Positions 16,958 through 26,410 of a stretch of DNA of 64,000 nt are shown one piece after another. Made by a program: the position numbers and the translations under genes. Every line of letters starts with the position of its first letter. Position 1 is the first letter of the stretch. Under the pieces are notes generated by a model. That model was not told the DNA's origin. It worked only from the letters and a program-made list of their open reading frames with translations, and made no database searches. The stretch is from positions 105,031 through 169,030 of the forward strand of contig JAHALF010000003.1 of NCBI GenBank assembly GCA_018371275.1, given 5' to 3'. Source of the DNA: Clostridiales bacterium. GTDB taxonomy: Bacteria; Bacillota; Clostridia; Lachnospirales; CAG-274.

Positions 16958-17812
16958 ATGGAAAATATATTAGAAGTTAGAAATTTAACTAAAAAATATA
17001 AAGATGTAGGTATAGAAAATATTACTTTTAATGTGCCAAAGGGGAGCATTGTTGGGTTTATAGGTAGAAATGGTGCTGGTAAAACAACTACAATAAAAAC
17101 AATATTAGATATATCAAAAAAAGATAGTGGAGAAGTTGTTATATTAGGGGATAGTGAGCTTACAATAGAAACGAAAAATAATATAGGGGTAGTTTTTGAC
17201 GGGGATACTTTTCCAGAAATATTAAACATAATAAAGCTTAATAAAATACTTAAAAATATTTATAAAAACTGGAATGAAGAAGTATTTTTTAAATATGTTG
17301 AAAAGCTTGATTTACCTACTAATAAAAAACTTAAACAATTTTCTAAAGGTATGAAAACAAAGTTATCTATAATAGTAAGTTTAAGCTATAATGCCAAGCT
17401 TTTAATTTTAGATGAACCTACAAGTGGTTTAGACCCTGTTGTTAGAGATGAAATTTTAGACATATTTTTAGATTTTATGCAAGATGAGAATAAAGGTATT
17501 TTAGTATCTTCACATATTACAAGTGATTTAGAAAAAGTAGCAGATTATATAGTTTTTATAGATAAAGGTAAGGTTATATTTTTTGAAAGTAAAGATAAAA
17601 TAATTTATGAATATGGCATATTAAAATGTAGTGAGGACGATTTGGACAAAATTGATAAAGGTTGTATTTTAAAGAAAATAAAGAAAGGTTATGGTTATGA
17701 TGCTATTGTAAATAATAAAGAAGAAATAAAACAACAATATCCTAATTTAGTTATTGACAATTGTACAATAGATGAGTTAATGGTTATATATACAAAGGGG
17801 GATAATTTATGA
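16958..17812 (+). CDS. ABC transporter ATP-binding protein (ABC-2 type)
   Basis: 284 aa. Walker A GRNGAGKT (36-43), degenerate signature FSKGM (128-132), Walker B LLILDEP (148-154), D-loop SGLD, and switch His in SSHI. The C-terminal extension after about residue 215 is typical of YtrB/BcrA-like ATPases. An upstream in-frame start at 16913 is rejected: the ATG at 16958 has GAGGAGG before it and begins MENILEVRNLTKKY. Its stop overlaps the first permease by 4 nt (ATGA). It energises the two membrane proteins that follow. Confidence 0.92.
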   Translation: MENILEVRNLTKKYKDVGIENITFNVPKGSIVGFIGRNGAGKTTTIKTILDISKKDSGEVVILGDSELTIETKNNIGVVFDGDTFPEILNIIKLNKILKNIYKNWNEEVFFKYVEKLDLPTNKKLKQFSKGMKTKLSIIVSLSYNAKLLILDEPTSGLDPVVRDEILDIFLDFMQDENKGILVSSHITSDLEKVADYIVFIDKGKVIFFESKDKIIYEYGILKCSEDDLDKIDKGCILKKIKKGYGYDAIVNNKEEIKQQYPNLVIDNCTIDELMVIYTKGDNL

Positions 17813-18435
17813 AAGCTTTAATAATAGAATTTTTTTATGAAAAGATATCTATTTTATTTGCAATATTTATAATTTTATTTCTTTATTTTATATATATACC
17901 TATTTTCCAAGACCCAGAAATAATAATATCTTCTTTAGCGTCTTATGTATTTGCTAGTTTATATGGAGGCATAGTGTATAAAAGAAAAAATACAAATTTT
18001 GAGATATTTTTATCTAGCTCACCTTTAGGAAGAAAAACAATTATAAACACAGGGTATATAATAGGTCTAGTATCAAGTATATTTATAACAGTTACTTTTT
18101 TAATATTTTATTTTATTAGAAAATCATTAATGGATTTAGAACCTTTAAATTTTTTTAGTTTAATGCCAATTTTATGTAGTTTTAGTACTGGGATAATTAC
18201 AAATGCTATTTTATTTCCAACTTATGTATTACCAGATAAAGAAAATAAATTTTTATTAAATTTAGTAGCATTTTTAACTCTTTTTATATGTGGAAGTTTT
18301 TTATATTCTTTTATAATTAAGTTAGATTTTCTTAATATGGTTATAAGGACATTAATATATTTAGGTATTTCTATTTGTATTTATATAGTATCTTATTTAA
18401 TAACTACTAATAAATATTTGAAAAAAGAGTTTTAG
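17809..18435 (+). CDS. ABC-2 type transporter membrane protein (first)
   Basis: 208 aa with about six hydrophobic segments and almost no soluble loops; few conserved motifs beyond the ABC-2 style (YKRKNTNFEIFLSSSPLGRKTI between helices 2 and 3 is a typical coupling loop). Start overlaps the ATPase stop; RBS GGGGGAT. Paired with the next gene as a heterodimeric membrane domain. Substrate unknown. Confidence 0.75.
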   Translation: MKALIIEFFYEKISILFAIFIILFLYFIYIPIFQDPEIIISSLASYVFASLYGGIVYKRKNTNFEIFLSSSPLGRKTIINTGYIIGLVSSIFITVTFLIFYFIRKSLMDLEPLNFFSLMPILCSFSTGIITNAILFPTYVLPDKENKFLLNLVAFLTLFICGSFLYSFIIKLDFLNMVIRTLIYLGISICIYIVSYLITTNKYLKKEF

Positions 18436-18449
18436 GAGAGTGGAAAAAT

Positions 18450-19127
18450 ATGAAAGGTATGTTTTTAAAAGAATTTTATCAATTTAAAGATAATATTCCA
18501 GTTTTTATTCTTACAATAGTTTTTTTTGCAGTAGTATACAGTTTTTTTAATGTTCCATTTCTTGAGCTAGTTATAGTATTTATTATGTTTATTACAGCAT
18601 CAACTACTTTTTTTAAACAAGAAATGCTAAATAACGAAAATAATTTTAATAGGTATTTAAAAACATTACCTATAAATTTTAATAAAATAATAATGGCTAA
18701 ATATTTATTTATGTTGTTTATAGCAGTATTGCTTTTATTTATCTCTATTGTATGTTCACTTTTTATTAAAGAAGAAATGGAAATATTATATCAAATAAAG
18801 TATTATTTAGGTTATATATTTTTGTTTAATTTTTGTTTTATATATTTTCCTATTTCCTATTTAATTTTTTTATTTTTAAAAAGCAATTTAATAGCTAGTT
18901 TAATTTCAAATTTGGTTGGAATTTGTATTTCAATGGCAATAAATTCTTTATTAATAGCATTAATGATATCTTTAATTAGTAATATTTTTAAAGTTGATAT
19001 TAATAGTAGCTTATTTCCTAAAAATATATTTTTAATTGCTGGATTAATAAGTACTTTTATATTAGCTATAATAGTTTATATAATTTATAAAATAACTTGT
19101 TTAAAATATAGAAAAATTTCAGAATAA
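18450..19127 (+). CDS. ABC-2 type transporter membrane protein (second)
   Basis: 225 aa with about six membrane helices. After helix 2, a loop with NENNFNRYLKTLPINFNKI resembles the coupling helix of the first permease, and the two proteins look like distant paralogues. RBS AGGAG; 14 bp after the previous gene. Last gene of the operon, ended by a bidirectional terminator. Confidence 0.75.
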   Translation: MKGMFLKEFYQFKDNIPVFILTIVFFAVVYSFFNVPFLELVIVFIMFITASTTFFKQEMLNNENNFNRYLKTLPINFNKIIMAKYLFMLFIAVLLLFISIVCSLFIKEEMEILYQIKYYLGYIFLFNFCFIYFPISYLIFLFLKSNLIASLISNLVGICISMAINSLLIALMISLISNIFKVDINSSLFPKNIFLIAGLISTFILAIIVYIIYKITCLKYRKISE

Positions 19128-19131
19128 ATAG

Positions 19132-19162
19132 AAAAGATGTGATTTTAAATCACATCTTTTTT
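19132..19162. terminator. Bidirectional terminator between convergent operons
   Basis: AAAAGATGTGATTT and AAATCACATCTTTT are inverted repeats with T runs on both strands. It serves the ABC-2 operon (plus) and the SLH gene (minus). Confidence 0.9.
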
Positions 19163-19170
19163 AATTTTAG

Positions 19171-20367
19171 TTACTGAATAGTTAACATAGTATAAATCAT
19201 TTGTGCAGATTCACCTCTAGTTGCGTTTGCTTTAGGAGCAAAGCTACCATCTGGTCTACCATTTATTATACCAGCTTGTTGAACTTTAGCAACAGAAGAA
19301 CTGGCATAGCTAGAAATATTATTAGTATCTGTAAAGTTTATTTGTGCTTTATTATTATTTAAGTTAAAGTTTTTGTAATTGCAAAATCTTTCTATCATAA
19401 CAGCCATTTGCTCTCTAGTAATATTGTTGTTAGGGGCAAACGTGCTAGCAGTTATACCACTTGTTATACCATTTTTAGCTGCCCAATCTATATAAGGATT
19501 AAACCAAGCATTGTCAGGTACATCTGTAAAGTTTTCTGCCTTATATTTATTTATATCTATATTGTCCATTTTTGCAAGGAGGGTTATAAATTCTGCCCTA
19601 GTAATATTATTATTAGGAGCAAATTGGTTATCATTCATACCATTTATAATACCTCTATCTGCAAGATATTTTATAGGTTCATTAGCCCAATGATTAGTTG
19701 TATCTTTAAAATTAGATTGTTTAATAATAGGATACATAGTATTTATATCTATTTTATTATTGTCATTTTTATTATTATCTTTTATGTTGTTACTATCTTC
19801 TTTTTTATTTGTATCTTGTGTAGTAGATTCTGTTTTCTTATCAGAAGAATTACCTACATTTGCGCCACCACCACTAGAAGAACTAGAAGAGCTATTAGAA
19901 CTAGTAGTAGTTTCTGTTTGATTATCTGTATCATTTTTAATATTTATATTAGCTGTAATATTTTCAGATTGTCCATTTAAACCTTCATCTAAATTTACAA
20001 GCTCTAATGTAGCATTTTTAGATAAGTTAGGTTTATTTTTAAATGTTAATGTACCAACATCTAATGTGCCATTTTCTGTAAGGCTACTGCTATTATCTAA
20101 AACGATTGATATAGTAGTTTTTCCATTTTCATTATTTTCTTTAACTATACTATAATTAAATTTTTTTGATGGATTAAAACTTATGTTAGTATTGCCACTT
20201 TCATCAATTATGTCTAACTGTAATGCGTGTATATTTTTATTTATACCTGTTAATTTTATAGTTGCAGTATTATTGTTTATATCTATTGATAATGTTGTAT
20301 CCGATGCAAAAACATTTGTTACAAAAAATAAAGTTATTAAAATGCTAGATAACAATTTTTTTATCAC
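19171..20367 (-). CDS. S-layer homology surface protein with cohesin-like N-terminal domain
   Basis: 398 aa. A signal peptide ends near FVTNVFA (about 21). Residues about 22-145 form a beta-rich domain (ATIKLTGINKNIHALQLDI, then TLDVGTLTFKNK) whose strand pattern resembles cohesins; the resemblance is by eye only. A Ser/Gly/Asn/Lys-rich linker (150-215) follows, then three SLH repeats (about 218-398) with ITRAE, ITREQ and ATRGES, which bind wall polysaccharide. The start is GTG, supported by AGGAG 8 nt upstream. It lies 74 bp downstream of, and co-directional with, the dockerin-bearing M60 peptidase, so it may be that enzyme's surface anchor. SLH call sure; cohesin call tentative. Confidence 0.8.
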   Translation of the reverse strand: MIKKLLSSILITLFFVTNVFASDTTLSIDINNNTATIKLTGINKNIHALQLDIIDESGNTNISFNPSKKFNYSIVKENNENGKTTISIVLDNSSSLTENGTLDVGTLTFKNKPNLSKNATLELVNLDEGLNGQSENITANINIKNDTDNQTETTTSSNSSSSSSSGGGANVGNSSDKKTESTTQDTNKKEDSNNIKDNNKNDNNKIDINTMYPIIKQSNFKDTTNHWANEPIKYLADRGIINGMNDNQFAPNNNITRAEFITLLAKMDNIDINKYKAENFTDVPDNAWFNPYIDWAAKNGITSGITASTFAPNNNITREQMAVMIERFCNYKNFNLNNNKAQINFTDTNNISSYASSSVAKVQQAGIINGRPDGSFAPKANATRGESAQMIYTMLTIQ

Positions 20368-20391
20368 AATAAAAACTCCTTTTTTAGTATT

Positions 20392-20419
20392 TATCTATCA
20401 CCTTAAAAGGTGATAGATA
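20392..20419. other. Strong hairpin between the M60 and SLH genes
   Basis: A 13-bp perfect inverted repeat (TATCTATCACCTT / AAGGTGATAGATA) with a 2-nt spacer. On the coding (minus) strand the following bases are AAATACTAAAAAAGG, with no T run, so it is not a classical terminator; an mRNA-processing or partial attenuation role is possible. Confidence 0.55.
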
Positions 20420-20441
20420 TTATTGTATATTTTAATGAAAA

Positions 20442-23400
20442 TTACTTAAATTCTACATTTAAGTTTTTTTGGTCTCCTTGAAGAACTATTGTTGGTAGGC
20501 TTTCATCAGTAGGCATAGTAATCCAAGCTGTATCACTTGTTAAACGTTCTTTAGTAAATGAGCCATCATCATTAAATGTACCTTGCCACATTTGTGCCAT
20601 AATTTCTGTTGGTAAATCACTTATACTTTCGTGTCCTTTATCTGAACTCTCACCTTGTATTTGTGGTACAAATATAAATATACCTTCAGCTGTGGAAGAT
20701 GTAATAGTACCATTTTCATCTACAGTATCAAACATAAGAGTATAACCACCAACTGGTCTTTCTTCTGTTTTAGGTTGTTCATTTAGTGAATTTTCTGTTG
20801 AATATATACCTTTAACATAAATGTTGCTTAAAATAGAGTTTCCTCTATATTTACCTACAATAACTAATGAGTCTTTAGGTATAACATCATCTGTACCTTC
20901 TCCATATTTGTAATCAGCAGATAATCTACCAATTCCCATTTCCATAAATTCTACATTATCTCCAGGATAAGATAAAAACTCTACATTGTATTTACTAAAA
21001 TCAAAGTTTTCTAATTTTAACCTATTAACATCATAAGCCCATATTTTATCTTCAGAAGAATTTGGTTTATTAAAGTAGTTAATATATGTATTAGACTCAG
21101 TTGCAAAGTTATTTGCAAAATTGCCATCTTTAGCTAATATAAACCCATCATTAGTAGTTTGTGAAGATGTAGGAGCTATATTATCAACAACATCAGCATA
21201 GACTTTATATTTGCCTGTTGGCATTTGTTCATTACCTTTAGGTGTAACTTTAATACCAGTAACAATAGTTGGCTCAGTAAATGTTACAATACCTGTTTTT
21301 TCATCAATTGTATATAAAGATTTTTCTATTGTGTTATCATAAGATATTCTAACTTGGCCTATTTCTTTTTGTGGACTAATATTACCTAAAACATCTATCG
21401 GTTTAATAGCATATGTAAATGTTAAGTTATTAGCAGAACCTATATAATCTGTATAAGTATTTGTTGTAGTAAATCCAATAGGTTTAAACTCTTTATCACC
21501 ACTGCCTTTTCTTAATATTTCATATCCTTGAACATTATCACTTTGGCTAGTTATTGTAATAAGTACTTCTTTTGCTTTATCATTTTCACTATCTTGTGAT
21601 TGTTGAAGTTTTGCATTTGCCTCTACATTAATATTTTTATTACCAGGGTTGTTATTTAATCTTTGTCTTCTAGATTCATCATTAAGATAATATATAGCTC
21701 TGTCTTCTTTAGGAAGTTTACCAATCTCTGTTTTAGCTTGTTCAGATAAATCTACGCCCCATCTTGTAAAGAACTCTGTTAAGTCTTTATTTGCTATTTT
21801 ACTAGCTGCAATGGCAAAATTATTTATATCTCCAAGATTTTGTCCTTTATATTGTTTATGAAGTTCATTATAAAACTTAAATGGATTATTTGCATCATCA
21901 TAAGCTAAATGAAGTTGCCAGTACATAGCAAGATGTGTAAATACATCGTTAGGTACACCTTCTTTACCATCAGAAGCTTTTTTAAATGCTTTTTCATAAA
22001 CATTGCTAAGCTCTAATCTAGATTTTAATATATTTGTTTTTCCATCATAAGTTTGCCCCATTAATGAATAAATATTGTTAGTAATTTCAGCTTTACCTAA
22101 TTTATCCATAACGTGACCTATTTCGTGAGCTATTCCCCAACCAAATAAATTATTTTGTTCTTGTCCTTGAATTATATCTGTTGTAGGTTTTCCATTCATT
22201 AGACCAGAAGCAGAACCATATGGTATACCAATATGATTTCCAGCAGCATACATAAATGCACCAGAGAACATTTTCATATAACGTATATTATTTCTAGTTT
22301 GTAGGCTATTGTTTTTATGGTCATCTATGCCATGAGTTTTATACATAACACCCATAAGTTCTTCCCAAGACTGTACATTTTTATACATTTTTTCAACTTT
22401 TTCTTCTTGTGTTGATACACCTTCATTTATACCATCTAAAACTTTTGTAGCAGGTAGTGATAATAAAACATTAGGTAAAGATATTTCTGTATGATTAAGA
22501 TTTTGTATTTCTTTATTTCCTGGTAAATTATATGGGTTATATTCTGTAAGTTCTGTTATAAAATTACGTATTCTTTCTTTAGCCTCAGTTTCACTAATTT
22601 TGTGGAAATCATTAAGTTCAAGATAAGGTATTTTATGACCTCCTATTATTTGCAATTTAATATCAGAAGCCCTGTTTCCACTATATGTTAAATATAATGA
22701 ACCACCTCTATCAGTATTAACATTACCTATTTTAGGGATAGTTATAATATTTCTACCATTTTTTAAAGGTATAGGAGAGCTAGAAAGTGAATTTGCTTGT
22801 TCAAAAAATTGTGTAGGAACAAGAGAAACTACTTCGCCTTCTGGTATATCAGCATATATAGTAACTTTTTCATTAGCAAGGCCTACAATACCTAATGGTT
22901 GCCAGTCATTTATTGCTTTACCAAATTTTTGGTTATCAACTTGAGGATTTATAGAATATAAATTATTTTTTATAATTCCTAAATTGTCTGTGTTTTTATT
23001 TAATAATGAATCTGCTATTTCAAGTTCTTTTAATAAAATATTTTTATCAACAACAAAACCTTCTGTGCTAGTTACTTCGGCTTTAAGATTATTTATTTGA
23101 TCTTGAGTAACATTAGATTTTAGTTCTGTTCTTGAGCTATTAGCAAAAAGATCAGCTACTCTATCTGCTATATCATTATATTCATAAAATACTACTTCTG
23201 AAGCATTTACACGTATTTGACCTGGTGTTTCATTTAATTTTACTGAAATCTTTTTAATATTTTCTGTTTTAGGAAAAGTAAGAGCATAATATCTATTGTC
23301 TTCAAAGCGTTCAGTTATTTTTACATCATTAGCTACAACCGTACCTTGTCCATCTATATTATCTTCTGTCCATACTTTTATAGTATATGAATCATTGGCA

Positions 23401-25349
23401 TTTTTGTAGTTACCATCTAATCTAGGTACCCATATTAAATAATCCATAGTTTTAGGTTCTTTAAAAGTAAATATAAATGTATTAGTTTCCCAATATTTTC
23501 TTGCAACCCAGTTAGTATAGAAGTTTTCATCTATTAACCATTTAGGGTCAAATCCATTTGGATATAAACCAGGGTCTACATTATCTTTATGTCCCATTTG
23601 TATATCTAATATATTATCATTGGATATTTTATTTTTTGTAGGTAATGTAGGTATAATTATTTCTTCTTTTTTTGGTGTTGCTTGTACAGGCTCTGAAAAT
23701 CCACTTTCTCCTACGCTATTTTGAGATGTAACATAAACTGTATATTCTATATCATTTGTAAGATTAGTTAATTTATAATTTGTATTAGTTATTCCGCTTT
23801 CAACTTTTTTAGGAGAAGAGTCTTTTTCTGTTTTTACATATACATTATATGTTTTAGCATTTTTTGCAGGTTTCCAGCTAAGAGATATAGTGCTATCACC
23901 AGCTGTACCAGTTACAAAGTCTGGTCTTTCTGGAGCGCTTTCTGGTTGAGGTGTAGCTGAAATAACACTAGATTTATTACCTTCCCAACTACCAGATGTA
24001 GCACTTATGCTAAAATAATATGTTTCAAGATTTTTAAGATCAGATATTGTAATGCTTGTAACATCTGTTGTTATAATATTATCTAAGTTGTTAGCATCTT
24101 TACCATAATATACTTTATAGCCAGTAACATTAGGAACAGCTCTCCAAGATAAAGTAACTTGACTATCACCAGCCTCGGCTTTAATATTTTTTACAGTATT
24201 ATCTTGTACTATATCTTCATTAACAACATCACCTAAAATTTTAACTTCTTCTACTTCTACATAACTACCATCTTTGTTTGGTTTTACATTGATAGTTATC
24301 TTTTTAACTGGTTTTCTCGAACCAAGATTAACAACAACAACCTTTTCTTCATTTTCTTTTGTTCTAGCAAGATTTTGGTCAGATGTTATATCAGAGTCAT
24401 TTTTAGCAAGCCCTAACATACTAGAGTTTTGATTAGATGTTGATATAACAGAGCCGCTTTCGTCATATAAAACAATTTCAGCATTTTCAGCTCCAGTTGG
24501 AATTTTAACCTCAACACTAGACATTTCTTGTGGAGTATTAAATTCTAAAGGAATAGATATATTATCTTGTGAATTTTTAGGTTTAAAAGAAATACTGCTA
24601 TTACCAGTAAAAAGATTTTCTAAATTACCATTTATCTCTTCTATATTGTTAGTATCATTATTAGTAATGTTACTAAATGCGTCATTATCTATATTGGAAA
24701 TAACTTTAGACTTAACTATTTCTGTATCAAAGATTTCAGCAGAACTAGATTCTACCATATTTGAATTAACGATAGATATATCAGATACTGTTATTTTTCC
24801 ATCATTATTAAGGTCATACTCTGTATTTTCTGCATTAAGATTATCTTCTAATAGCTTTCTATCAGAAGTATCTACTTTGTTATCTTTGTTTACATCACCT
24901 AAAATCATATTTGTAGCTGTGCTAACATTTACTCTTTTAGAATAATTGCTAGTGCTTAAATTTACAATAGTTGTTACATAATTTTTACCTTCTAATTTAA
25001 GGTTGTAACCATCTTCAGCAGTTAATCCACTTATTTTAAATTTTAAAACTGTAACTTTGTTATTTTCTATTGTAGTTTCAGATGTAACATTATAGCCATT
25101 AATATCAATAGACTGACTAGAATTTGTTAAAAAGTCACTTAAATTTATATTTAAAGTTTCAGGACCAGTTAAAGTAGCTGTTAAATTTTTTGATTTTAAA
25201 CTTTCTATAGTTTCTGGATATTTAAATCCTATAGCAGTTTCTATGTATGTTTTATCATCATTTGATGAAATGCTATTAGCAAAAGCAGGTGTTATAGCGC
25301 TTAATGCTAATGTTGAAGACAAACCTAAAGTTAAAAGTTTTTTCTTCAT
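20442..25349 (-). CDS. Secreted multidomain M60 (enhancin/mucinase-type) metallopeptidase with dockerin
   Basis: 1635 aa. Signal peptide 1-25 (PAFA). Residues about 30-145 form a beta-rich X-module-like region; 151-200 is a dockerin with two Ca-binding loops (GDVNKDNKVDTSD; YDLNNDGKITVSD). Residues 210-375 are a beta-rich domain, 385-468 and 474-560 are two fibronectin type III domains, and 575-725 is an F5/8 type C-like carbohydrate-binding domain. The peptidase M60 region is about 805-1150 with HEIGH at 1075-1079 and a candidate third ligand Glu1088, matching HExxH-x8-E. Fn3/Ig-like repeats follow to the C-terminus. M60-like peptidases cleave O-glycosylated mucin-type proteins. Start ATG with GAGGAGG. 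Confidence 0.9.
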   Translation of the reverse strand: MKKKLLTLGLSSTLALSAITPAFANSISSNDDKTYIETAIGFKYPETIESLKSKNLTATLTGPETLNINLSDFLTNSSQSIDINGYNVTSETTIENNKVTVLKFKISGLTAEDGYNLKLEGKNYVTTIVNLSTSNYSKRVNVSTATNMILGDVNKDNKVDTSDRKLLEDNLNAENTEYDLNNDGKITVSDISIVNSNMVESSSAEIFDTEIVKSKVISNIDNDAFSNITNNDTNNIEEINGNLENLFTGNSSISFKPKNSQDNISIPLEFNTPQEMSSVEVKIPTGAENAEIVLYDESGSVISTSNQNSSMLGLAKNDSDITSDQNLARTKENEEKVVVVNLGSRKPVKKITINVKPNKDGSYVEVEEVKILGDVVNEDIVQDNTVKNIKAEAGDSQVTLSWRAVPNVTGYKVYYGKDANNLDNIITTDVTSITISDLKNLETYYFSISATSGSWEGNKSSVISATPQPESAPERPDFVTGTAGDSTISLSWKPAKNAKTYNVYVKTEKDSSPKKVESGITNTNYKLTNLTNDIEYTVYVTSQNSVGESGFSEPVQATPKKEEIIIPTLPTKNKISNDNILDIQMGHKDNVDPGLYPNGFDPKWLIDENFYTNWVARKYWETNTFIFTFKEPKTMDYLIWVPRLDGNYKNANDSYTIKVWTEDNIDGQGTVVANDVKITERFEDNRYYALTFPKTENIKKISVKLNETPGQIRVNASEVVFYEYNDIADRVADLFANSSRTELKSNVTQDQINNLKAEVTSTEGFVVDKNILLKELEIADSLLNKNTDNLGIIKNNLYSINPQVDNQKFGKAINDWQPLGIVGLANEKVTIYADIPEGEVVSLVPTQFFEQANSLSSSPIPLKNGRNIITIPKIGNVNTDRGGSLYLTYSGNRASDIKLQIIGGHKIPYLELNDFHKISETEAKERIRNFITELTEYNPYNLPGNKEIQNLNHTEISLPNVLLSLPATKVLDGINEGVSTQEEKVEKMYKNVQSWEELMGVMYKTHGIDDHKNNSLQTRNNIRYMKMFSGAFMYAAGNHIGIPYGSASGLMNGKPTTDIIQGQEQNNLFGWGIAHEIGHVMDKLGKAEITNNIYSLMGQTYDGKTNILKSRLELSNVYEKAFKKASDGKEGVPNDVFTHLAMYWQLHLAYDDANNPFKFYNELHKQYKGQNLGDINNFAIAASKIANKDLTEFFTRWGVDLSEQAKTEIGKLPKEDRAIYYLNDESRRQRLNNNPGNKNINVEANAKLQQSQDSENDKAKEVLITITSQSDNVQGYEILRKGSGDKEFKPIGFTTTNTYTDYIGSANNLTFTYAIKPIDVLGNISPQKEIGQVRISYDNTIEKSLYTIDEKTGIVTFTEPTIVTGIKVTPKGNEQMPTGKYKVYADVVDNIAPTSSQTTNDGFILAKDGNFANNFATESNTYINYFNKPNSSEDKIWAYDVNRLKLENFDFSKYNVEFLSYPGDNVEFMEMGIGRLSADYKYGEGTDDVIPKDSLVIVGKYRGNSILSNIYVKGIYSTENSLNEQPKTEERPVGGYTLMFDTVDENGTITSSTAEGIFIFVPQIQGESSDKGHESISDLPTEIMAQMWQGTFNDDGSFTKERLTSDTAWITMPTDESLPTIVLQGDQKNLNVEFK

Positions 25350-25425
25350 AAAATATATACCTCCTCAATAATAAAAATTATTTATTAATTAAAATAAATA
25401 TTAAATTGTAAAATTTATCTAAAAT

Positions 25426-25434
25426 ATTATATCA
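25426..25434 (-). promoter_or_regulatory. Extended -10 promoter of the M60 gene
   Basis: On the minus strand TGATATAAT (extended -10, TGnTATAAT) lies about 77 nt before the start codon. No good -35 is seen, as expected for an extended -10 promoter. Confidence 0.55.
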
Positions 25435-25445
25435 TAAACAAGTAA

Positions 25446-25480
25446 AAAAGTCTATAAATTTGATAAAATATAGACTTTTA
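25446..25480 (-). terminator. Terminator after the YitT gene
   Basis: An 11-bp stem AAAAGTCTATA / TATAGACTTTT with a 12-nt loop is followed by Ts on the minus strand. It separates the YitT-ending operon from the M60 promoter. Confidence 0.8.
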
Positions 25481-25501
25481 ATAATTATAAAATTTTATAA
25501 T

Positions 25502-26383
25502 TTATTCTAAAGGTGCTTGATAAAATCTTCCATAAAATTGTTCTGTTTTAAAGCTGTTAATAATAATATATGGATCTACCATTTTCATTGTTTCAACAAT
25601 ATCTGGAACTTCATAAGAAGATACAACAGTGTGAATAACAGTAACACTTTTTTTACTATATCCACCAATAGCATCTACACAAGATAAACCGTGTCTAAAA
25701 TTTCTTATATAAGCATCTACAACAATATTAGGCTTAGATGTAGTCATTTGTAATGTAACCCTTACATATCTCTGATGGAATGTAGATATAGTTTTAGTTG
25801 TAACATACTGGAATAAAATAGAATAACCAGCTTCAGTCCAACCAAATAAAATTCCAAATATACATAAGAGAATTACATTAAATATAAACACATAGTTCCA
25901 AATTGATTTACCTTTTTTATTAGATACATATAATGCTATAAAGTCTGTACCACCAGTAGAGGCACGTCCTTTTAATGCTAAAACGATACATATACCATAT
26001 AAAAATCCACCAAATATAACATTTAGTATAGCATCATTTGTTCCAAAAAAAGGTTTAAAATTTAAAATGTCTAAAAATGTACTACTAAAAAATACTTGTA
26101 GCAAAGAATAAAATACAAATCGTTTACTAATAGATTTAAAACATAAAATTGCAACTGGTAAATTTAAAGCTATTAATAAAAATGAAATGGATATGGAGTG
26201 CCCAAAAAATGCTGTTGATATTTTATCTATTAATAGAGCAATCCCCGTAAATCCACTTGATAATAATCCTGCTGGTTGTATAAATGCTTGTATTACAAAA
26301 GTTTGTAATATTGATGATATTATTACAGCAATTATAGAAATTATATGTGCCATTGTTTTGTTATTTTTAATATGTTTATCCAT
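25502..26383 (-). CDS. YitT family membrane protein (DUF2179 C-terminal domain)
   Basis: 293 aa. The N-terminal two thirds hold about five or six membrane helices with the family patterns AFIQPAGLLSSGFTGIALL and LALKGRASTGGTDFIALY. The C-terminal cytoplasmic DUF2179 domain (about 215-290) ends with PYIIINSFKTEQFYGRFYQ. Members are common in Firmicutes; biochemical function is unproven, and roles in transport have been suggested. It ends the rsmD-coaD-coiled-coil-YitT run; 27 bp separate it from the previous gene. Confidence 0.88.
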   Translation of the reverse strand: MDKHIKNNKTMAHIISIIAVIISSILQTFVIQAFIQPAGLLSSGFTGIALLIDKISTAFFGHSISISFLLIALNLPVAILCFKSISKRFVFYSLLQVFFSSTFLDILNFKPFFGTNDAILNVIFGGFLYGICIVLALKGRASTGGTDFIALYVSNKKGKSIWNYVFIFNVILLCIFGILFGWTEAGYSILFQYVTTKTISTFHQRYVRVTLQMTTSKPNIVVDAYIRNFRHGLSCVDAIGGYSKKSVTVIHTVVSSYEVPDIVETMKMVDPYIIINSFKTEQFYGRFYQAPLE

Positions 26384-26410
26384 TTTATATCACACTTTTA
26401 AGCTCCTATT

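Noticed and set aside
19408..19980. 190-codon plus-strand frame inside the SLH gene
   Set aside because: It is the complement of the SLH repeats and linker, with an improbable Ile/Cys/Arg-rich composition.
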